A DNA stretch of 43,142 nt from Hydrogenimonas thermophila (GCF_900115615.1 NZ_FOXB01000017.1:1-43142), one strand, 5' to 3'; shown: positions 26,694 through 36,275, numbered from the stretch's first letter. Numbers and translations are program-made. The notes: generated from the letters alone by a model not told the origin.

Positions 26694-26723
26694 TACAAAC
26701 TCTTTCTTTTTTATATAAATAGA

Positions 26724-26966
26724 CTAATCCATAATTACTAAAGCAAAATATGGAACAATATTAAAAATAATTATCAAAATTTTGTAGTATGATAAATATT
26801 GAAAATATCCTCTTGATACGTCATTTTCACCCAACTGAAATATTCTCATATGAATAGGTGCTATTTTACTTCTCCATAAAATTATGAACATTGAATAGAA
26901 TAACAATACCCCTATATTGATTAAAGAGGACCAACCCAAAAACTCTCTTATTGTCTCTATACTCAT
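26724..26966 (-). CDS. DUF6868-like small membrane protein
   Basis: An 80-residue protein with two hydrophobic segments: LINIGVLLFYSMFIILW at about 15-31 and LIIIFNIVPYFALVIM at the C-terminus. Between them is a conserved-looking loop HMRIFQLGENDVSRGYFQYLSYYK. The pattern, an N-terminal IREFLGW and a NIVPYFAL end, agrees with what I remember of DUF6868. Function unknown. It lies 30 bp before the SDR gene and may be cotranscribed. Confidence 0.7.
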   Translation of the reverse strand: MSIETIREFLGWSSLINIGVLLFYSMFIILWRSKIAPIHMRIFQLGENDVSRGYFQYLSYYKILIIIFNIVPYFALVIMD

Positions 26967-27060
26967 AGCTTGCCTTTAAATAATAAATCTGTTTAAGTTT
27001 ACCTACATACTTGTAAATTGACAACTCATTATTATATTAATTATAAATTTTTATATAACA

Positions 27061-27072
27061 AAGGTGAACCTT
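27061..27072. promoter_or_regulatory. Small palindrome upstream of wrbA, possible operator
   Basis: AAGGT-GA-ACCTT is a perfect palindrome with a 2-nt centre, about 90 bp before wrbA and in an AT-rich promoter region (26967-27161). It is the size of a half or minimal operator for a dimeric regulator. No regulator gene is next to it. Confidence 0.3.
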
Positions 27073-27161
27073 AATTAAATATAAAGTTATAAAATAGTGG
27101 ATGCTTAATTTATGTTGATATGTTAAGATGACTGATAAATAAATTTTATATGGAGCATATT

Positions 27162-27773
27162 ATGAAGATATTAGTAGTTTACTACTCAATGTATGGGCAT
27201 ATTCACCAAATGGCACAAGCTGTAGCTGAGGGGGCAAAAATGGTTGAAGGAGCAGAAGTGGAGTTGCGTCGTGTACCAGAGACACTCCCTACAGAGGTGT
27301 TAGAAAAGATGGGAGCCATAGAACCGCAAAAAGTATTTGCCCATATACCAATTTGCAGTTTGGAAGAGTTAGCATCTGCAGATGCAATAATTTTTGGTAC
27401 ACCTACAAGATTTGGAAATATGTGCGGACAGATGCGTCAATTTTTTGATTCAACAGGAGAGCTTTGGAAAGATGGAACGTTAGTAAGAAAAGTTGGAGGT
27501 GTTTTTACCAGTGCATCTACACAACACGGTGGTTTGGAGTCTACCATCCTTAGCTGTCACATTACTTTGCTACATCAAGGAATGATCATAGTAGGATTGC
27601 CCTACTCATTTCAAGGACAGATGGGGGTAGATAAAATTCGTGGCGGATCACCTTATGGAGCAAGTACTATTGCAGGAGCAGATAACTCTCGCATACCAGA
27701 TGAAAATGAACTTGATGGTGCAAGATTTCAAGGCAGGCACATTGCTACAATAACATCAAAACTTGTACAATAG
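27162..27773 (+). CDS. wrbA: NAD(P)H:quinone oxidoreductase, WrbA type
   Basis: A 203-residue flavodoxin-fold enzyme that reduces quinones by two electrons with FMN as cofactor. FMN-phosphate loop: [20 protein letters not shown] at residues 5-24. The central motif [21 protein letters not shown] and the later [13 protein letters not shown] are typical of WrbA. The ATG at 27162 has GGAG 6 nt upstream and is preferred over the in-frame ATG at 27150. The gene is divergent from the DUF6868/SDR pair, an arrangement that may reflect shared redox-stress control. Confidence 0.95.
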   Translation: MKILVVYYSMYGHIHQMAQAVAEGAKMVEGAEVELRRVPETLPTEVLEKMGAIEPQKVFAHIPICSLEELASADAIIFGTPTRFGNMCGQMRQFFDSTGELWKDGTLVRKVGGVFTSASTQHGGLESTILSCHITLLHQGMIIVGLPYSFQGQMGVDKIRGGSPYGASTIAGADNSRIPDENELDGARFQGRHIATITSKLVQ

Positions 27774-27781
27774 TTTTAGTA

Positions 27782-28150
27782 TCACTTTTTCAAAAGTTTA
27801 CGACATTTTTCTAGCGGATCGGATTCAATACGGATATTTTGGATATATACAAAATCTACTTCTATTCCGTACTGTTTATCGGCCAAGTTTACTATCATCT
27901 TTTTAAAATTTTCTTTTCCTTTTGCTGTTATAAGTACTTCAGCCAAAAAATTTCCAATAACTGTTTGAACAACATCCATAAGCTCTATTTGATGCTCTTC
28001 AAGATCACGCCCCTGCAGCACAATTGAAAGCTTTACATTTACATAAGAACTATCCTTTTTTGAAAGAATGGAAGTATCAATTTGATCAAATTTAAGAAGT
28101 GTTGCATAAAGAGATAGATTCATAAAGAGTAAGAAGAGGAGTTTTTTCAT
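27782..28150 (-). CDS. Secreted FliL-like protein
   Basis: A 122-residue protein with a signal peptide (MKKLLFLLFMNLSLYA). The body, residues about 35-112 (YVNVKLSIVLQGRDLEEH, VVQTVIGNFLAEVL, VYIQNIRIESDP), resembles the periplasmic domain of FliL: a strand, a helix with charged residues, then a final strand. FliL normally keeps an N-terminal membrane anchor; here it looks like a cleavable or short anchor. It follows acnB on the same strand and a perfect hairpin lies between. It may support the flagellar stator, but the similarity is by eye only. Confidence 0.6.
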   Translation of the reverse strand: MKKLLFLLFMNLSLYATLLKFDQIDTSILSKKDSSYVNVKLSIVLQGRDLEEHQIELMDVVQTVIGNFLAEVLITAKGKENFKKMIVNLADKQYGIEVDFVYIQNIRIESDPLEKCRKLLKK

Positions 28151-28172
28151 ATTGAAGTCTTTAATAAAGTAT

Positions 28173-28192
28173 GACCGGGCATATGCCCGGTC
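28173..28192. terminator. Perfect 20-bp palindrome after acnB
   Basis: GACCGGGC-ATAT-GCCCGGTC, 8 bp after the acnB stop. The stem has eight GC-rich pairs, so it is a strong hairpin in RNA from either strand. On the acnB strand no long T run follows, so it could be a weak terminator or a 3'-end stabiliser rather than a full intrinsic terminator. Confidence 0.55.
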
Positions 28193-28200
28193 TATTAGTC

Positions 28201-30774
28201 TTAGCTAACCATATACTCAAGTGTCTCTTTGTCAACAAGGTGGAAGTTAAGATATTTATAAACATCTTCCTCCTTGCCAGAGATTGCTTGAGGTACGATA
28301 TCAAGGTACTCTTCTTTAGTTGGAATGCGTCCAAGAATCGCACATACAGCTGCAAGCTCTGCACTACCAAGATAAACTTGTGCACCTTTACCAAGGCGGT
28401 TGTCAAAGTTACGTGTTGAAGTTGAGAATACAACTGCATTATCAGCAACACGTGCTTGGTTACCCATACATAGTGAACATCCAGGAATCTCAGTACGCGC
28501 ACCTGCTGCACCATAAATTGCATAGTAACCCTCTTCGATAAGCTGTTTCTCATCCATTTTTGTAGGTGGAGTGATCCAAAGTCTTGTAGGAACTTGTCCT
28601 TTACCTTTTAGAACTTCACCAAGAGCACGGAATAAACCTATGTTTGTCATACAAGAGCCAACAAATACTTCATCGATCTTCTTAGCACGTTTTGGATCAG
28701 CAAGAACTTCACTAATTGTTGCAACATCATCTGGATCATTTGGACATGCAACAATTGGCTCAGTAATGTCGTTAAGATCAATTTCGATAACTGCAGCATA
28801 CTCTGCATTCTCATCAGCTTCAAGAAGAACAGGGTTTTCTAGCCATTTTTTCATATTGTCGATTCGGCGCTGAATAGTTCGTTTATCTTCATAACCGTTA
28901 TCAATCATAGCTTCAAGAAGCTTGATGTTTGAGTTGATGTACTCAATAACTGGCTCTTTATCAAGTTTTACAGTACAAGCTGCAGCACTTCTCTCTGCTG
29001 ATGCATCAGAAAGCTCAAATGCCTGCTCACACTTAAGGAATGGAAGACCTTCAATCTCAAGAACGCGACCTGCGAAGATGTTTTTCTTACCTTTCTTCTC
29101 AACAGTCAACAATCCTTGCTTAATCGCATAGTAAGGAATTGCATTAACAAGGTCACGTAGTGTAATACCAGGCTGCAATTCACCTTTGAAGCGAACAAGA
29201 ACAGACTCAGGCATATTTAGAGGCATTGTACCTGTAACTGCTGCGAATGCAACAAGACCAGAACCTGCAGGGAAACTAATACCGATTGGGAAACGTGTAT
29301 GGCTGTCACCACCAGTACCAACTGTATCTGGAAGAACCATTCTGTTTAGCCAGCTGTGGATAACACCATCACCAGGTCGAAGGCTAACACCACCACGGCT
29401 TGTAATAAACTCAGGCAATGTGTGCTGTAGTTTAATATCTGCCGGTTTTGGATAAGCAGCTGTATGACAGAAAGACTGCATAACAAGATCAGCACCAAAG
29501 CTAAGCGCAGCAAGCTCTTTAATCTCATCACGAGTCATAGCACCTGTAGTATCTTGACTTCCAACTGTCTTAACTTCAGGCTCAACATACATACCTGGGC
29601 GAACACCCTCCATACCGCATGCTTGTCCAACCATTTTTTGTGCAAGTGTATAACCTACACCCTCTTTACCTTCTGGCTGTTCAGGGCGTGCAAAGATATT
29701 CTCTTCACCCATTCCAAGTGCTTCGCGAGCTTTTCTTGTTAAGTTACGTCCAATGATAAGTGGAATACGTCCACCTGCACGAACTTCATCTGGAAGTGTA
29801 TTTGGCTTAAGTTTAAATTCACTTACAACTTCGCCATTTTTAAGGATTTTGCCTTCATAAGGCTTAACAGTGATAACATCACCAGTTTCAAGATTTTCTA
29901 CTGGAGCTTCGATTGGAAGTGCACCAGAGTCTTCTGCTGTGTTAAAGAAGATAGGAGCAATAATACCACCAATAATAACACCGCCAGTACGCTTATTAGG
30001 AACACCAGGAATATCCTCACCAATATGCCACTGAACAGAGTTAATACCAGATTTACGAGAAGAACCAGTTCCTACAACGTCACCTACAAATGCAACTGGG
30101 TGACCTTTCTCTTTAAGTTTTTTGATAGTACCAAGTGGATCATCCATTTTAGCAACAAGCATACTGTTTGCATGCAAAGGAATATCACTTCTTGTAAATG
30201 CTTCACTTGCAGGAGAGAGATCGTCAGTATTTGTTTCACCAGGAACTTTAAATACTGTAACAGTAATCTCTTCAGGAAGTTCAGGTCGGCTTAGGAACCA
30301 CTCAGCATTTGCCCAGCTCTCAAGAACCTCTTTTGCATATTTGTTGCCTTTGTCAGCAAGCTCTTTAACATCGTTAAATGCATCATAAACAAGCATAGTG
30401 TGTTTTAACTGATTAGCAGCCTCTTGTGCAACTTCAGCATCTTCATGTGCAAGAGCGTCAACAAGTGGCTTAACGTTAAATCCACCAAGCATCATACCAA
30501 GCATTTTAACTGCATTAACTGGAGAAATAGCAGCAGTTTTAGCTTTTCCTTGAACAATATCGTTTAAGAATGCAGCCTTAACATATGCAGCATCATCAAC
30601 TCCCGGTGGAACACGATTTTGTAAAAGATCTAGAAGCTTTTCCTCTTCAACAATAGGAATCTCTTTTAGAAGCTCAATTACCTGTGCTGTCTGCTCTGCA
30701 GTAAGAGGAAGCGGAGGTACACCAAGTGCTTCACGCTCTTTTACATGCTTTTCATAATCGGCCATAAAACCCAT
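28201..30774 (-). CDS. acnB: Aconitate hydratase B
   Basis: An 857-residue enzyme, the usual AcnB size, isomerising citrate to isocitrate in the TCA cycle (oxidative or reductive). The N-terminal helical HEAT-like domain ([20 protein letters not shown]) is the AcnB-specific feature. Active-site and [4Fe-4S] residues are seen in [18 protein letters not shown], the VGSCMTNIG segment and [13 protein letters not shown], which together supply the cluster cysteines. The start follows a GGAG site. The promoter region at 30838-30886 has three TTGTAAC repeats and a TATAAT box on the minus strand. A perfect hairpin follows the stop. Confidence 0.97.
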   Translation of the reverse strand: MGFMADYEKHVKEREALGVPPLPLTAEQTAQVIELLKEIPIVEEEKLLDLLQNRVPPGVDDAAYVKAAFLNDIVQGKAKTAAISPVNAVKMLGMMLGGFNVKPLVDALAHEDAEVAQEAANQLKHTMLVYDAFNDVKELADKGNKYAKEVLESWANAEWFLSRPELPEEITVTVFKVPGETNTDDLSPASEAFTRSDIPLHANSMLVAKMDDPLGTIKKLKEKGHPVAFVGDVVGTGSSRKSGINSVQWHIGEDIPGVPNKRTGGVIIGGIIAPIFFNTAEDSGALPIEAPVENLETGDVITVKPYEGKILKNGEVVSEFKLKPNTLPDEVRAGGRIPLIIGRNLTRKAREALGMGEENIFARPEQPEGKEGVGYTLAQKMVGQACGMEGVRPGMYVEPEVKTVGSQDTTGAMTRDEIKELAALSFGADLVMQSFCHTAAYPKPADIKLQHTLPEFITSRGGVSLRPGDGVIHSWLNRMVLPDTVGTGGDSHTRFPIGISFPAGSGLVAFAAVTGTMPLNMPESVLVRFKGELQPGITLRDLVNAIPYYAIKQGLLTVEKKGKKNIFAGRVLEIEGLPFLKCEQAFELSDASAERSAAACTVKLDKEPVIEYINSNIKLLEAMIDNGYEDKRTIQRRIDNMKKWLENPVLLEADENAEYAAVIEIDLNDITEPIVACPNDPDDVATISEVLADPKRAKKIDEVFVGSCMTNIGLFRALGEVLKGKGQVPTRLWITPPTKMDEKQLIEEGYYAIYGAAGARTEIPGCSLCMGNQARVADNAVVFSTSTRNFDNRLGKGAQVYLGSAELAAVCAILGRIPTKEEYLDIVPQAISGKEEDVYKYLNFHLVDKETLEYMVS

Positions 30775-30837
30775 TATTTCTCCTTCATTATTTTGGTTTA
30801 GATAATTTTATCAGAATGGAGATGGGTCAGTGCAGTT

Positions 30838-30886
30838 TTGTAACATATTGTAACACTAAAATTATACCTATGTGTAAAATTGTAAC
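30838..30886 (-). promoter_or_regulatory. acnB promoter region with three TTGTAAC repeats
   Basis: On the plus strand TTGTAAC occurs at 30838-30844, 30848-30854 and 30880-30886. The first two are exactly 10 bp apart. A TATAAT sequence for the minus strand is at 30861-30866, between the second and third copies. The repeats therefore flank a probable -10 box, a layout suited to a DNA-binding regulator. Which one is unknown. Confidence 0.45.
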
Positions 30887-30909
30887 TTTATTTTAAAAGT
30901 TAAATCAAA

Positions 30910-33132
30910 TCAACCAATAATTTCACGATGCCCTTTTGCATTAGGAGCAGAAATGATTCCCATACTCTCTAGTTGCTCTATTATTCTTGCGGCACGGTTA
31001 TAACCAATCTGCAAACGACGCTGAAGATAGCTGATACTTGTCTTTTTATCATTTAAGACAATCTGTTTTGCTTCCTCAAAAAGTGGATCAATATCATCAA
31101 CAGTACCAACACTACCTGTTGATTCCGTTTCACTATCACCTTCAATTAAAAAATGCTCATCATATTCAACAGGTCGTTGAGCTTTTAGATACTCAACAAT
31201 GTTTTCAATCTCCTCTTCACTACTCCAAGGGGCATGCAAACGAATCAACCCTCCTCCACCAGGAGGTGTAAAGAGCATATCACCTCTTCCAAGAAGTGAC
31301 TCAGCGCCAATTGAATCTAAAATAACTTTAGAGTCAATTTTTTGCCCTACTCTATAACTTATACGTGAAGGAAGATTTGCTTTAATAAGTCCAGTAACAA
31401 CATCAACACTTGGTCTTTGCGTTGCTACAATAAGATGAATTCCGCTTGCACGAGCCATTTGAGCTAGCCTTGCAATAGAAAACTCTACATCTTTACCACC
31501 TGTCATCATCAAATCAGCTAACTCATCGATAACAACTACAATATATGGTAATTGGTCTCGATTCTCTTTTTTAGCCTTTTCATTATATGTTTCAATATTT
31601 TTTGTTCTAGTTTGACTCATAAGCTGGTAGCGACGCTCCATCTCTCCAACCATATTTGACAGAGCAGTTATCGCCTTTTTAGGCTGTGTAATTACAGGGG
31701 TCAAAAGGTGAGGAATATCATTATAGATAGAAAACTCCAGCATCTTTGGGTCTATCATCATAAGACGCAACTGATCTGGAGAGTTTCTATAAAGAAGACT
31801 CAAAATCATTGCATTTATTCCAACACTTTTTCCGCTACCCGTAGTTCCTGCTATCAATAAATGTGGTAATTTTTTCAAATCTGTTACAAAAGGCTTACCA
31901 ACAATATCTTTACCCAATGCAATTGTTAGAGGTGACTTTGACTTTTTAAAAATATTATCCTCTAAAATCTCTCTTAAATAGATTGTTTCAACCTCTTTGT
32001 TAGGTATCTCTATTCCAACTACATCTTTACCGGGAACTGGTGCTTGAATTCTGATAGTTTGAGCTTTTAGTGCCATTGCAAGGTCATCTTGCAAATTTAA
32101 AATTTTTGAAACCTTAATATGAGCAGCAGGTTTAAACTCAAATGTAGTTACGACCGGTCCTGCATATGTACGTACAACATCACCCTCTATCTTAAACTTG
32201 ATAAGTTTTTCCAACAAATCACTTATCTTTGCATCTATTTCTGCTTCATTTACTTCATTGGTTCGTTTTGGAGGTTTTTGTAAAAAGTCTAATTTTGGTA
32301 GTTTGAAATTTTTAGGCTTCTCCTGTTCACCAATATCAATCTGTTCAAGCAGTTTTTTATTCTCTTCAATTTCTTGAACAATCTCTATAGATGCGTGTTC
32401 TTTCTTATCATTTTTCTTATTATCTTTTTTGTCAATTGTATTATCTATTGCATTATCTATTTCAGGTACAATCGTCTCTTCTTCTTCCAAATCTACTGTT
32501 TCTTCTACAATCTTATCTTCTTCTATAACTTTTTTATCAATATCTGCAACTACTTTTATTTCAGGTTCTTCAATCTCTATATCTTCTTCAATTTCTACTG
32601 TCTCTTCTTTAATTTTTCTATTTTTTATCTCCTCTTTTGCAGGCTTTGGTACTTTTATAATTGAAGGCGTACTACTGCTTATTTTTATTCTCTTTAGATT
32701 GGAAAGTTTATCTAAAATATTATCTCCCCATAAAATGATAGCCGATAATGTTATAGTCATCAACCAAAAGAGCCATACTCCTGCAATACCAACAAAAGGA
32801 TGTAAAAAACTTACAATACTTTCACCTATCCACCCATTTTGAGGTTTATCAACTACAAGAGCTTGCAATATAAGGAGAGAAAAAATAAAGAGTACCCAAG
32901 CAGAAAATCTCTCAAAGTCAAACTCTTTAAAACTTTTTAACTTATGCAGTTTGTAAAGAGCTATAGTAAGAAAAATAAAATCAACATAACCCAAGTACCC
33001 AAAAAGTCTTAGATTATGTGTACCAATATAGGTACCAAATGTGCCAACTATTCCACTTTGAGGAAAAACAGTCGAAATTGCCCCATAAATTAAACATATT
33101 GCTACTGTAATTAAAAAAGCTGTCCTAAAAAT
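30910..33132 (-). CDS. ftsK: DNA translocase FtsK
   Basis: A FtsK/SpoIIIE translocase that moves chromosome ends through the closing septum. The motor has Walker A AGTTGSGKSVGIN, Walker B VVVIDELADLMM and the ATQRPSVDVVTGLIKANLPSR segment; the C-terminal winged-helix gamma domain (SYLQRRLQIGYNRAARIIEQLE) reads polar sequences. A charged Glu/Ile-rich linker lies between membrane part and motor. The conserved first helix (FRTAFLITVAICLIYGAI) is encoded upstream of the TTG at 32994, but no ATG, GTG or TTG is in frame there. The only well-placed start is ATT at 33132-33130, 7 nt after AAGGA (33140-33144). With it the protein has 740 residues. flgL lies 42 bp upstream. Confidence 0.85.
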   Translation of the reverse strand: MFRTAFLITVAICLIYGAISTVFPQSGIVGTFGTYIGTHNLRLFGYLGYVDFIFLTIALYKLHKLKSFKEFDFERFSAWVLFIFSLLILQALVVDKPQNGWIGESIVSFLHPFVGIAGVWLFWLMTITLSAIILWGDNILDKLSNLKRIKISSSTPSIIKVPKPAKEEIKNRKIKEETVEIEEDIEIEEPEIKVVADIDKKVIEEDKIVEETVDLEEEETIVPEIDNAIDNTIDKKDNKKNDKKEHASIEIVQEIEENKKLLEQIDIGEQEKPKNFKLPKLDFLQKPPKRTNEVNEAEIDAKISDLLEKLIKFKIEGDVVRTYAGPVVTTFEFKPAAHIKVSKILNLQDDLAMALKAQTIRIQAPVPGKDVVGIEIPNKEVETIYLREILEDNIFKKSKSPLTIALGKDIVGKPFVTDLKKLPHLLIAGTTGSGKSVGINAMILSLLYRNSPDQLRLMMIDPKMLEFSIYNDIPHLLTPVITQPKKAITALSNMVGEMERRYQLMSQTRTKNIETYNEKAKKENRDQLPYIVVVIDELADLMMTGGKDVEFSIARLAQMARASGIHLIVATQRPSVDVVTGLIKANLPSRISYRVGQKIDSKVILDSIGAESLLGRGDMLFTPPGGGGLIRLHAPWSSEEEIENIVEYLKAQRPVEYDEHFLIEGDSETESTGSVGTVDDIDPLFEEAKQIVLNDKKTSISYLQRRLQIGYNRAARIIEQLESMGIISAPNAKGHREIIG

Positions 33133-33174
33133 TGTTAATTCCTTCTTACAAAAATTTAGAGTGTAATTATACGA

Positions 33175-35646
33175 TTATTTCATATAATTGACCAGCGATA
33201 AGCTATTTATTTTTGTAATTGTAGAATAGAGTGCCTGAAAATTAAGTGTTAATTGATTTAATCTCATTGAAGCCTCTCCTATATCTGTATCTAAAATATC
33301 AGATCTAAGAGTTTGAACATTAATTTTCAATGTTTCATTTCTCTCTACAGCATATCCCAATCTGTTAGACATTGCTCCTATCTTTGTATGCTCTTTAGTA
33401 AAATGATTTAAAACATGATCAATTTTTTCTAATGATCCCTCTATACCAATATTTCTAGAACTTACAATATCAGTTCCATCTGGTCTGAATCTTCCTAAAC
33501 GTACTGCTTCTATGGCTTCATCTAATGAAGCAAAAAAATCGTGTTTAGGATCATCTATAGTTAATGAATTATTTGATTGAAAAGTAAAAAGACTGCTTGT
33601 ATATTTGCCATCAGCATCAGGAGTATAATCATAACTATTACTGTCAAATAGTGAAATTCTCATATTCGTATCAGCTTTGGTTTTATCTTCTATTACAATT
33701 CTACCTTTATCATCCAAACGTGTATCTACACTTTTTCTAGCACTATCCACAGCATCTGTATATGTATATGGTGGAGTAGTAGTATAATCTATATCATTAT
33801 ATTTACCAGCCATAACTACAGATACAACATCTGTTAACTGTTTCATAGTGAATTGATGAATATCATTTACACTATCTTCAACTGTATCAGTACCATCTGC
33901 ATTTTTAACTGTAAAAGTTTTATCCCAAGTTCCATCTTTATCTGTATCAACTCTTACTTTTATCTTTCCGCCATCTGCACTATCTCTAAAGATATTAGCT
34001 GCTACATTATTGCCATCTTTATCTGTTAAATCCATATCTAAAGATAAATTATCAATATCACTTCCAGCAGATACATCTACAAGTTTGGTTGAGTCAACAG
34101 CATAGCTGTTATCTGCTTTTACTATTTGTGAAACACTTGACAAAAGCATATTTGCACTCTTGGTAAAGTCATTACTCTCAACTGTTACTTCACTTCTAAG
34201 CCCATCAATAGCACTGCCTCCGCCATTAACATCATTCATTGTTGAAAAACTGTCAATAAAAAAGTTATCTCCATTATTTCCACTGCTGTCAACCAACTCT
34301 ATACGACCTTGTTCATTTAAAACAGCATCTACCCCAAATGTAGTGTTGAGTTTATTTAATAGATCCTGCATTGTTGCAGTATCATCTATATTAATAAAAC
34401 CATTTACATTGTTTCCATTTACATCTTTTCCACTAAATGATATACTTTTTACATCATCATTGTTTGAGCCATCATTGTCTGAAGGAAATATATCTTTAAG
34501 TTTTGTATTTAAGTCTGCCTGCTTTTGAGAATTTTTATCTAAAAAGAGAGTATTTAGTATGAAACTGTTAGTAACATCTGTATTTCTACTGCTTGCAATT
34601 GTAGAGAGTGCAAAATCTGGTGCTCTTTCACCTGAATTAAAAAACATTACATGTGCATCTGGATCTTGTAAAGTCTCTCTAATATCAGTTACTTTTTTAT
34701 CAGAAGCAACCATTGAAAAATCAAGCATACTACTGCCACTTTGTTTATCTTGTATCTCTATTCTTCCATTATTCAACGTAACATTTACTACTTTGTTTGT
34801 AGGTGTATTGCCATAAATATTTCCTATTTTTTCTAATAACTCATCTACTTTTATATCTTTGTCAAACTCCATAATATCTTTAAAACTTTTACCGTTTGAA
34901 TCTTTTCCAGTTACATAAAAGTAGATTTTATTATCGTTACTGACATCCCCTTCCCATCCAGTCATCTCTTCAAGAGTATTTTCTGTAGTAATGTACTCTG
35001 GAGTATCTGGACGAACATCTGTCAACCCTAACTCTTTTTTATCATAATCAATTTTTTTATAAAGTGGTACATTTGTTGTAACAGTTCTGTGGTAGTTGTT
35101 GTCTTCACCAAAAAATAGTTCTGTTCCTGGAATGTTGTATGGAACTTCAACATTTGCACCAACTACAGCTTTTAATGTTTTATCATTACCATAATAGTTT
35201 CCATTTGCATCAATCGGTTTAACATCAGTAGCACTGCCTGAAAATAGATAGCGTCCATTTATAGAGGTGTTTCCAAGATTTATCATATTATCTTTTAAAG
35301 ATTCCAACTCATTACTAATGGCATAAAAGTTATTATCATCATTTGTGCCATTAGCTGCTTGAACCAAGAGGGTTTTAAAGCGTGTAAGCGCATCTGTAAA
35401 CTGAAACATAACACTATCTGTGTTATTTGCAAAATTTTGTGCATCAGTAGCTACATTTACAACTTGATTGAGTGAATGCTCTTCATAGTCAAGTCTTAAT
35501 GTATCTGCAAAAACTGAAGTGTCTTCATAGCCATATTTTATTTTCAGTCCCGATGATATTTGTCTGTTTACTGTATTAAGTTCAGTTTTAAAATTTTGCT
35601 GATCATAAATAAAACTATTATAAAAATTATTTTGAGTTACACGCAT
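33175..35646 (-). CDS. flgL: Flagellar hook-associated protein 3, enlarged
   Basis: An 823-residue FlgL-type protein, far longer than the roughly 300-residue enterobacterial form but like the large Campylobacter FlgL. The N-terminus (MRVTQNNFYNSFIYDQQNFK, INRQISSGLKI-like segment with YGYEDTSVFADTL) and C-terminus (RLNQLTLNFQALYSTITKINSLSLVNYMK, in parts) are the flagellin-type D0/D1 helices that stack in the hook-filament junction. The middle has repeated beta-rich domains (see findings) each with GKDxxG and GRIE-type motifs. A sigma54 promoter lies upstream. ftsK follows on the same strand. Start ATG 35646 has AGAGG upstream. Confidence 0.9.
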   Translation of the reverse strand: MRVTQNNFYNSFIYDQQNFKTELNTVNRQISSGLKIKYGYEDTSVFADTLRLDYEEHSLNQVVNVATDAQNFANNTDSVMFQFTDALTRFKTLLVQAANGTNDDNNFYAISNELESLKDNMINLGNTSINGRYLFSGSATDVKPIDANGNYYGNDKTLKAVVGANVEVPYNIPGTELFFGEDNNYHRTVTTNVPLYKKIDYDKKELGLTDVRPDTPEYITTENTLEEMTGWEGDVSNDNKIYFYVTGKDSNGKSFKDIMEFDKDIKVDELLEKIGNIYGNTPTNKVVNVTLNNGRIEIQDKQSGSSMLDFSMVASDKKVTDIRETLQDPDAHVMFFNSGERAPDFALSTIASSRNTDVTNSFILNTLFLDKNSQKQADLNTKLKDIFPSDNDGSNNDDVKSISFSGKDVNGNNVNGFINIDDTATMQDLLNKLNTTFGVDAVLNEQGRIELVDSSGNNGDNFFIDSFSTMNDVNGGGSAIDGLRSEVTVESNDFTKSANMLLSSVSQIVKADNSYAVDSTKLVDVSAGSDIDNLSLDMDLTDKDGNNVAANIFRDSADGGKIKVRVDTDKDGTWDKTFTVKNADGTDTVEDSVNDIHQFTMKQLTDVVSVVMAGKYNDIDYTTTPPYTYTDAVDSARKSVDTRLDDKGRIVIEDKTKADTNMRISLFDSNSYDYTPDADGKYTSSLFTFQSNNSLTIDDPKHDFFASLDEAIEAVRLGRFRPDGTDIVSSRNIGIEGSLEKIDHVLNHFTKEHTKIGAMSNRLGYAVERNETLKINVQTLRSDILDTDIGEASMRLNQLTLNFQALYSTITKINSLSLVNYMK

Positions 35647-35692
35647 CTTACACCTCTTTCTCTCTATTTACAAAGATACTCAAAAACCTACA

Positions 35693-35708
35693 AGCAAATT
35701 TAGTTCCA
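35693..35708 (-). promoter_or_regulatory. Sigma54 (RpoN) promoter of flgL
   Basis: On the minus strand TGGAAC-TAAAT-TTGCT matches the -24/-12 consensus TGGCAC-N5-TTGCW with only one mismatch and exact spacing. It lies about 47 bp before the flgL start, as expected for a Campylobacterota flagellar gene controlled by RpoN and FlgR. Confidence 0.8.
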
Positions 35709-35763
35709 TTTAGTAGTAATATCGGTATTAACGAGATTTAGTTTAATTTTTATATAAATTTTC

Positions 35764-35792
35764 TTGCAATTTGAAATAAAACATTGTACAAT
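35764..35792 (+). promoter_or_regulatory. Sigma70 promoter of the HU gene
   Basis: TTGCAA (35764-35769) and TACAAT (35787-35792) are separated by exactly 17 bp. The -10 box ends 31 bp before the HU start codon and an AAGGAT ribosome-binding site follows. Confidence 0.75.
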
Positions 35793-35823
35793 GAGCGCAT
35801 AAATCTCTTATAAGGATAGCCAT

Positions 35824-36099
35824 ATGAAAAAAGCTGAATTCGTTCAAGCAGTTGCGGAAAAAGCGGGCTTGTCAAAAAAAGATACTGAAGCAGTCATTGA
35901 TGCAGCTTTAGAAACAATAACAGAAGCTCTTGCAGATGGAAAAAGTGTAAGTTTCATTGGTTTTGGTACATTCAGTACGGCTGAACGTGCTGCTAGAAAA
36001 GCGAAAGTACCGGGCACTGATCGTGTAGTTGATGTTCCTGCAACACGTGCTGTTAAGTTCAAAGTTGGAAAAAATCTTAAAGACGCAGTTGCTAAATAA
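35824..36099 (+). CDS. hup: DNA-binding protein HU
   Basis: A 91-residue HU-family nucleoid protein. It begins MKKAEFVQAVAEKAGLSKKD, has the IGFGTFSTAERAARK hinge (GFG-x-F motif) and the DNA-gripping arm with VPGTDRVVDVPATRAVKFKVGK. HU bends DNA non-specifically and keeps the nucleoid compact. Length is normal for HU rather than IHF. It has its own promoter and a rho-independent-like hairpin directly downstream. Confidence 0.96.
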   Translation: MKKAEFVQAVAEKAGLSKKDTEAVIDAALETITEALADGKSVSFIGFGTFSTAERAARKAKVPGTDRVVDVPATRAVKFKVGKNLKDAVAK

Positions 36100-36113
36100 T
36101 CTGAATTTTTTAA

Positions 36114-36140
36114 TAAATGCCGATGTTTAATCGGCATTTA
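36114..36140 (+). terminator. Terminator hairpin after HU
   Basis: TAAATGCCGAT (36114-36124) and ATCGGCATTTA (36130-36140) form an 11-bp perfect stem with a 5-nt loop, 15 bp after the HU stop. A T6 run precedes the stem, which also suits transcription from the other strand; no long T run follows on the plus strand. Confidence 0.65.
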
Positions 36141-36188
36141 AGTATAAAATCTATAAAATTTCGCTCGTGATTATTAAGGGTGCCAGTA

Positions 36189-36275
36189 GCCGGGGTGGTG
36201 AAACTGGTAGACACGCCAGACTCAAAATCTGGTGGGCATTAGCCCGTGCCGGTTCGAGTCCGGCCCTCGGTACCA
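36189..36275 (+). tRNA. tRNA-Leu(CAA)
   Basis: An 87-nt tRNA with long variable arm, typical of leucine tRNAs. The acceptor GCCGGGG pairs with CCTCGGT (two G-U pairs), the anticodon stem CAGA/TCTG holds loop CTCAAAA with anticodon CAA, and the T arm is GCCGG-TTCGAGT-CCGGC. The CCA end is encoded. It reads the codon UUG. Confidence 0.96.

Noticed and set aside
28161-30400. Long open frames on the plus strand opposite acnB
   Set aside because: They mirror the strong codon bias of acnB, lack ribosome-binding sites and show no recognisable protein features.
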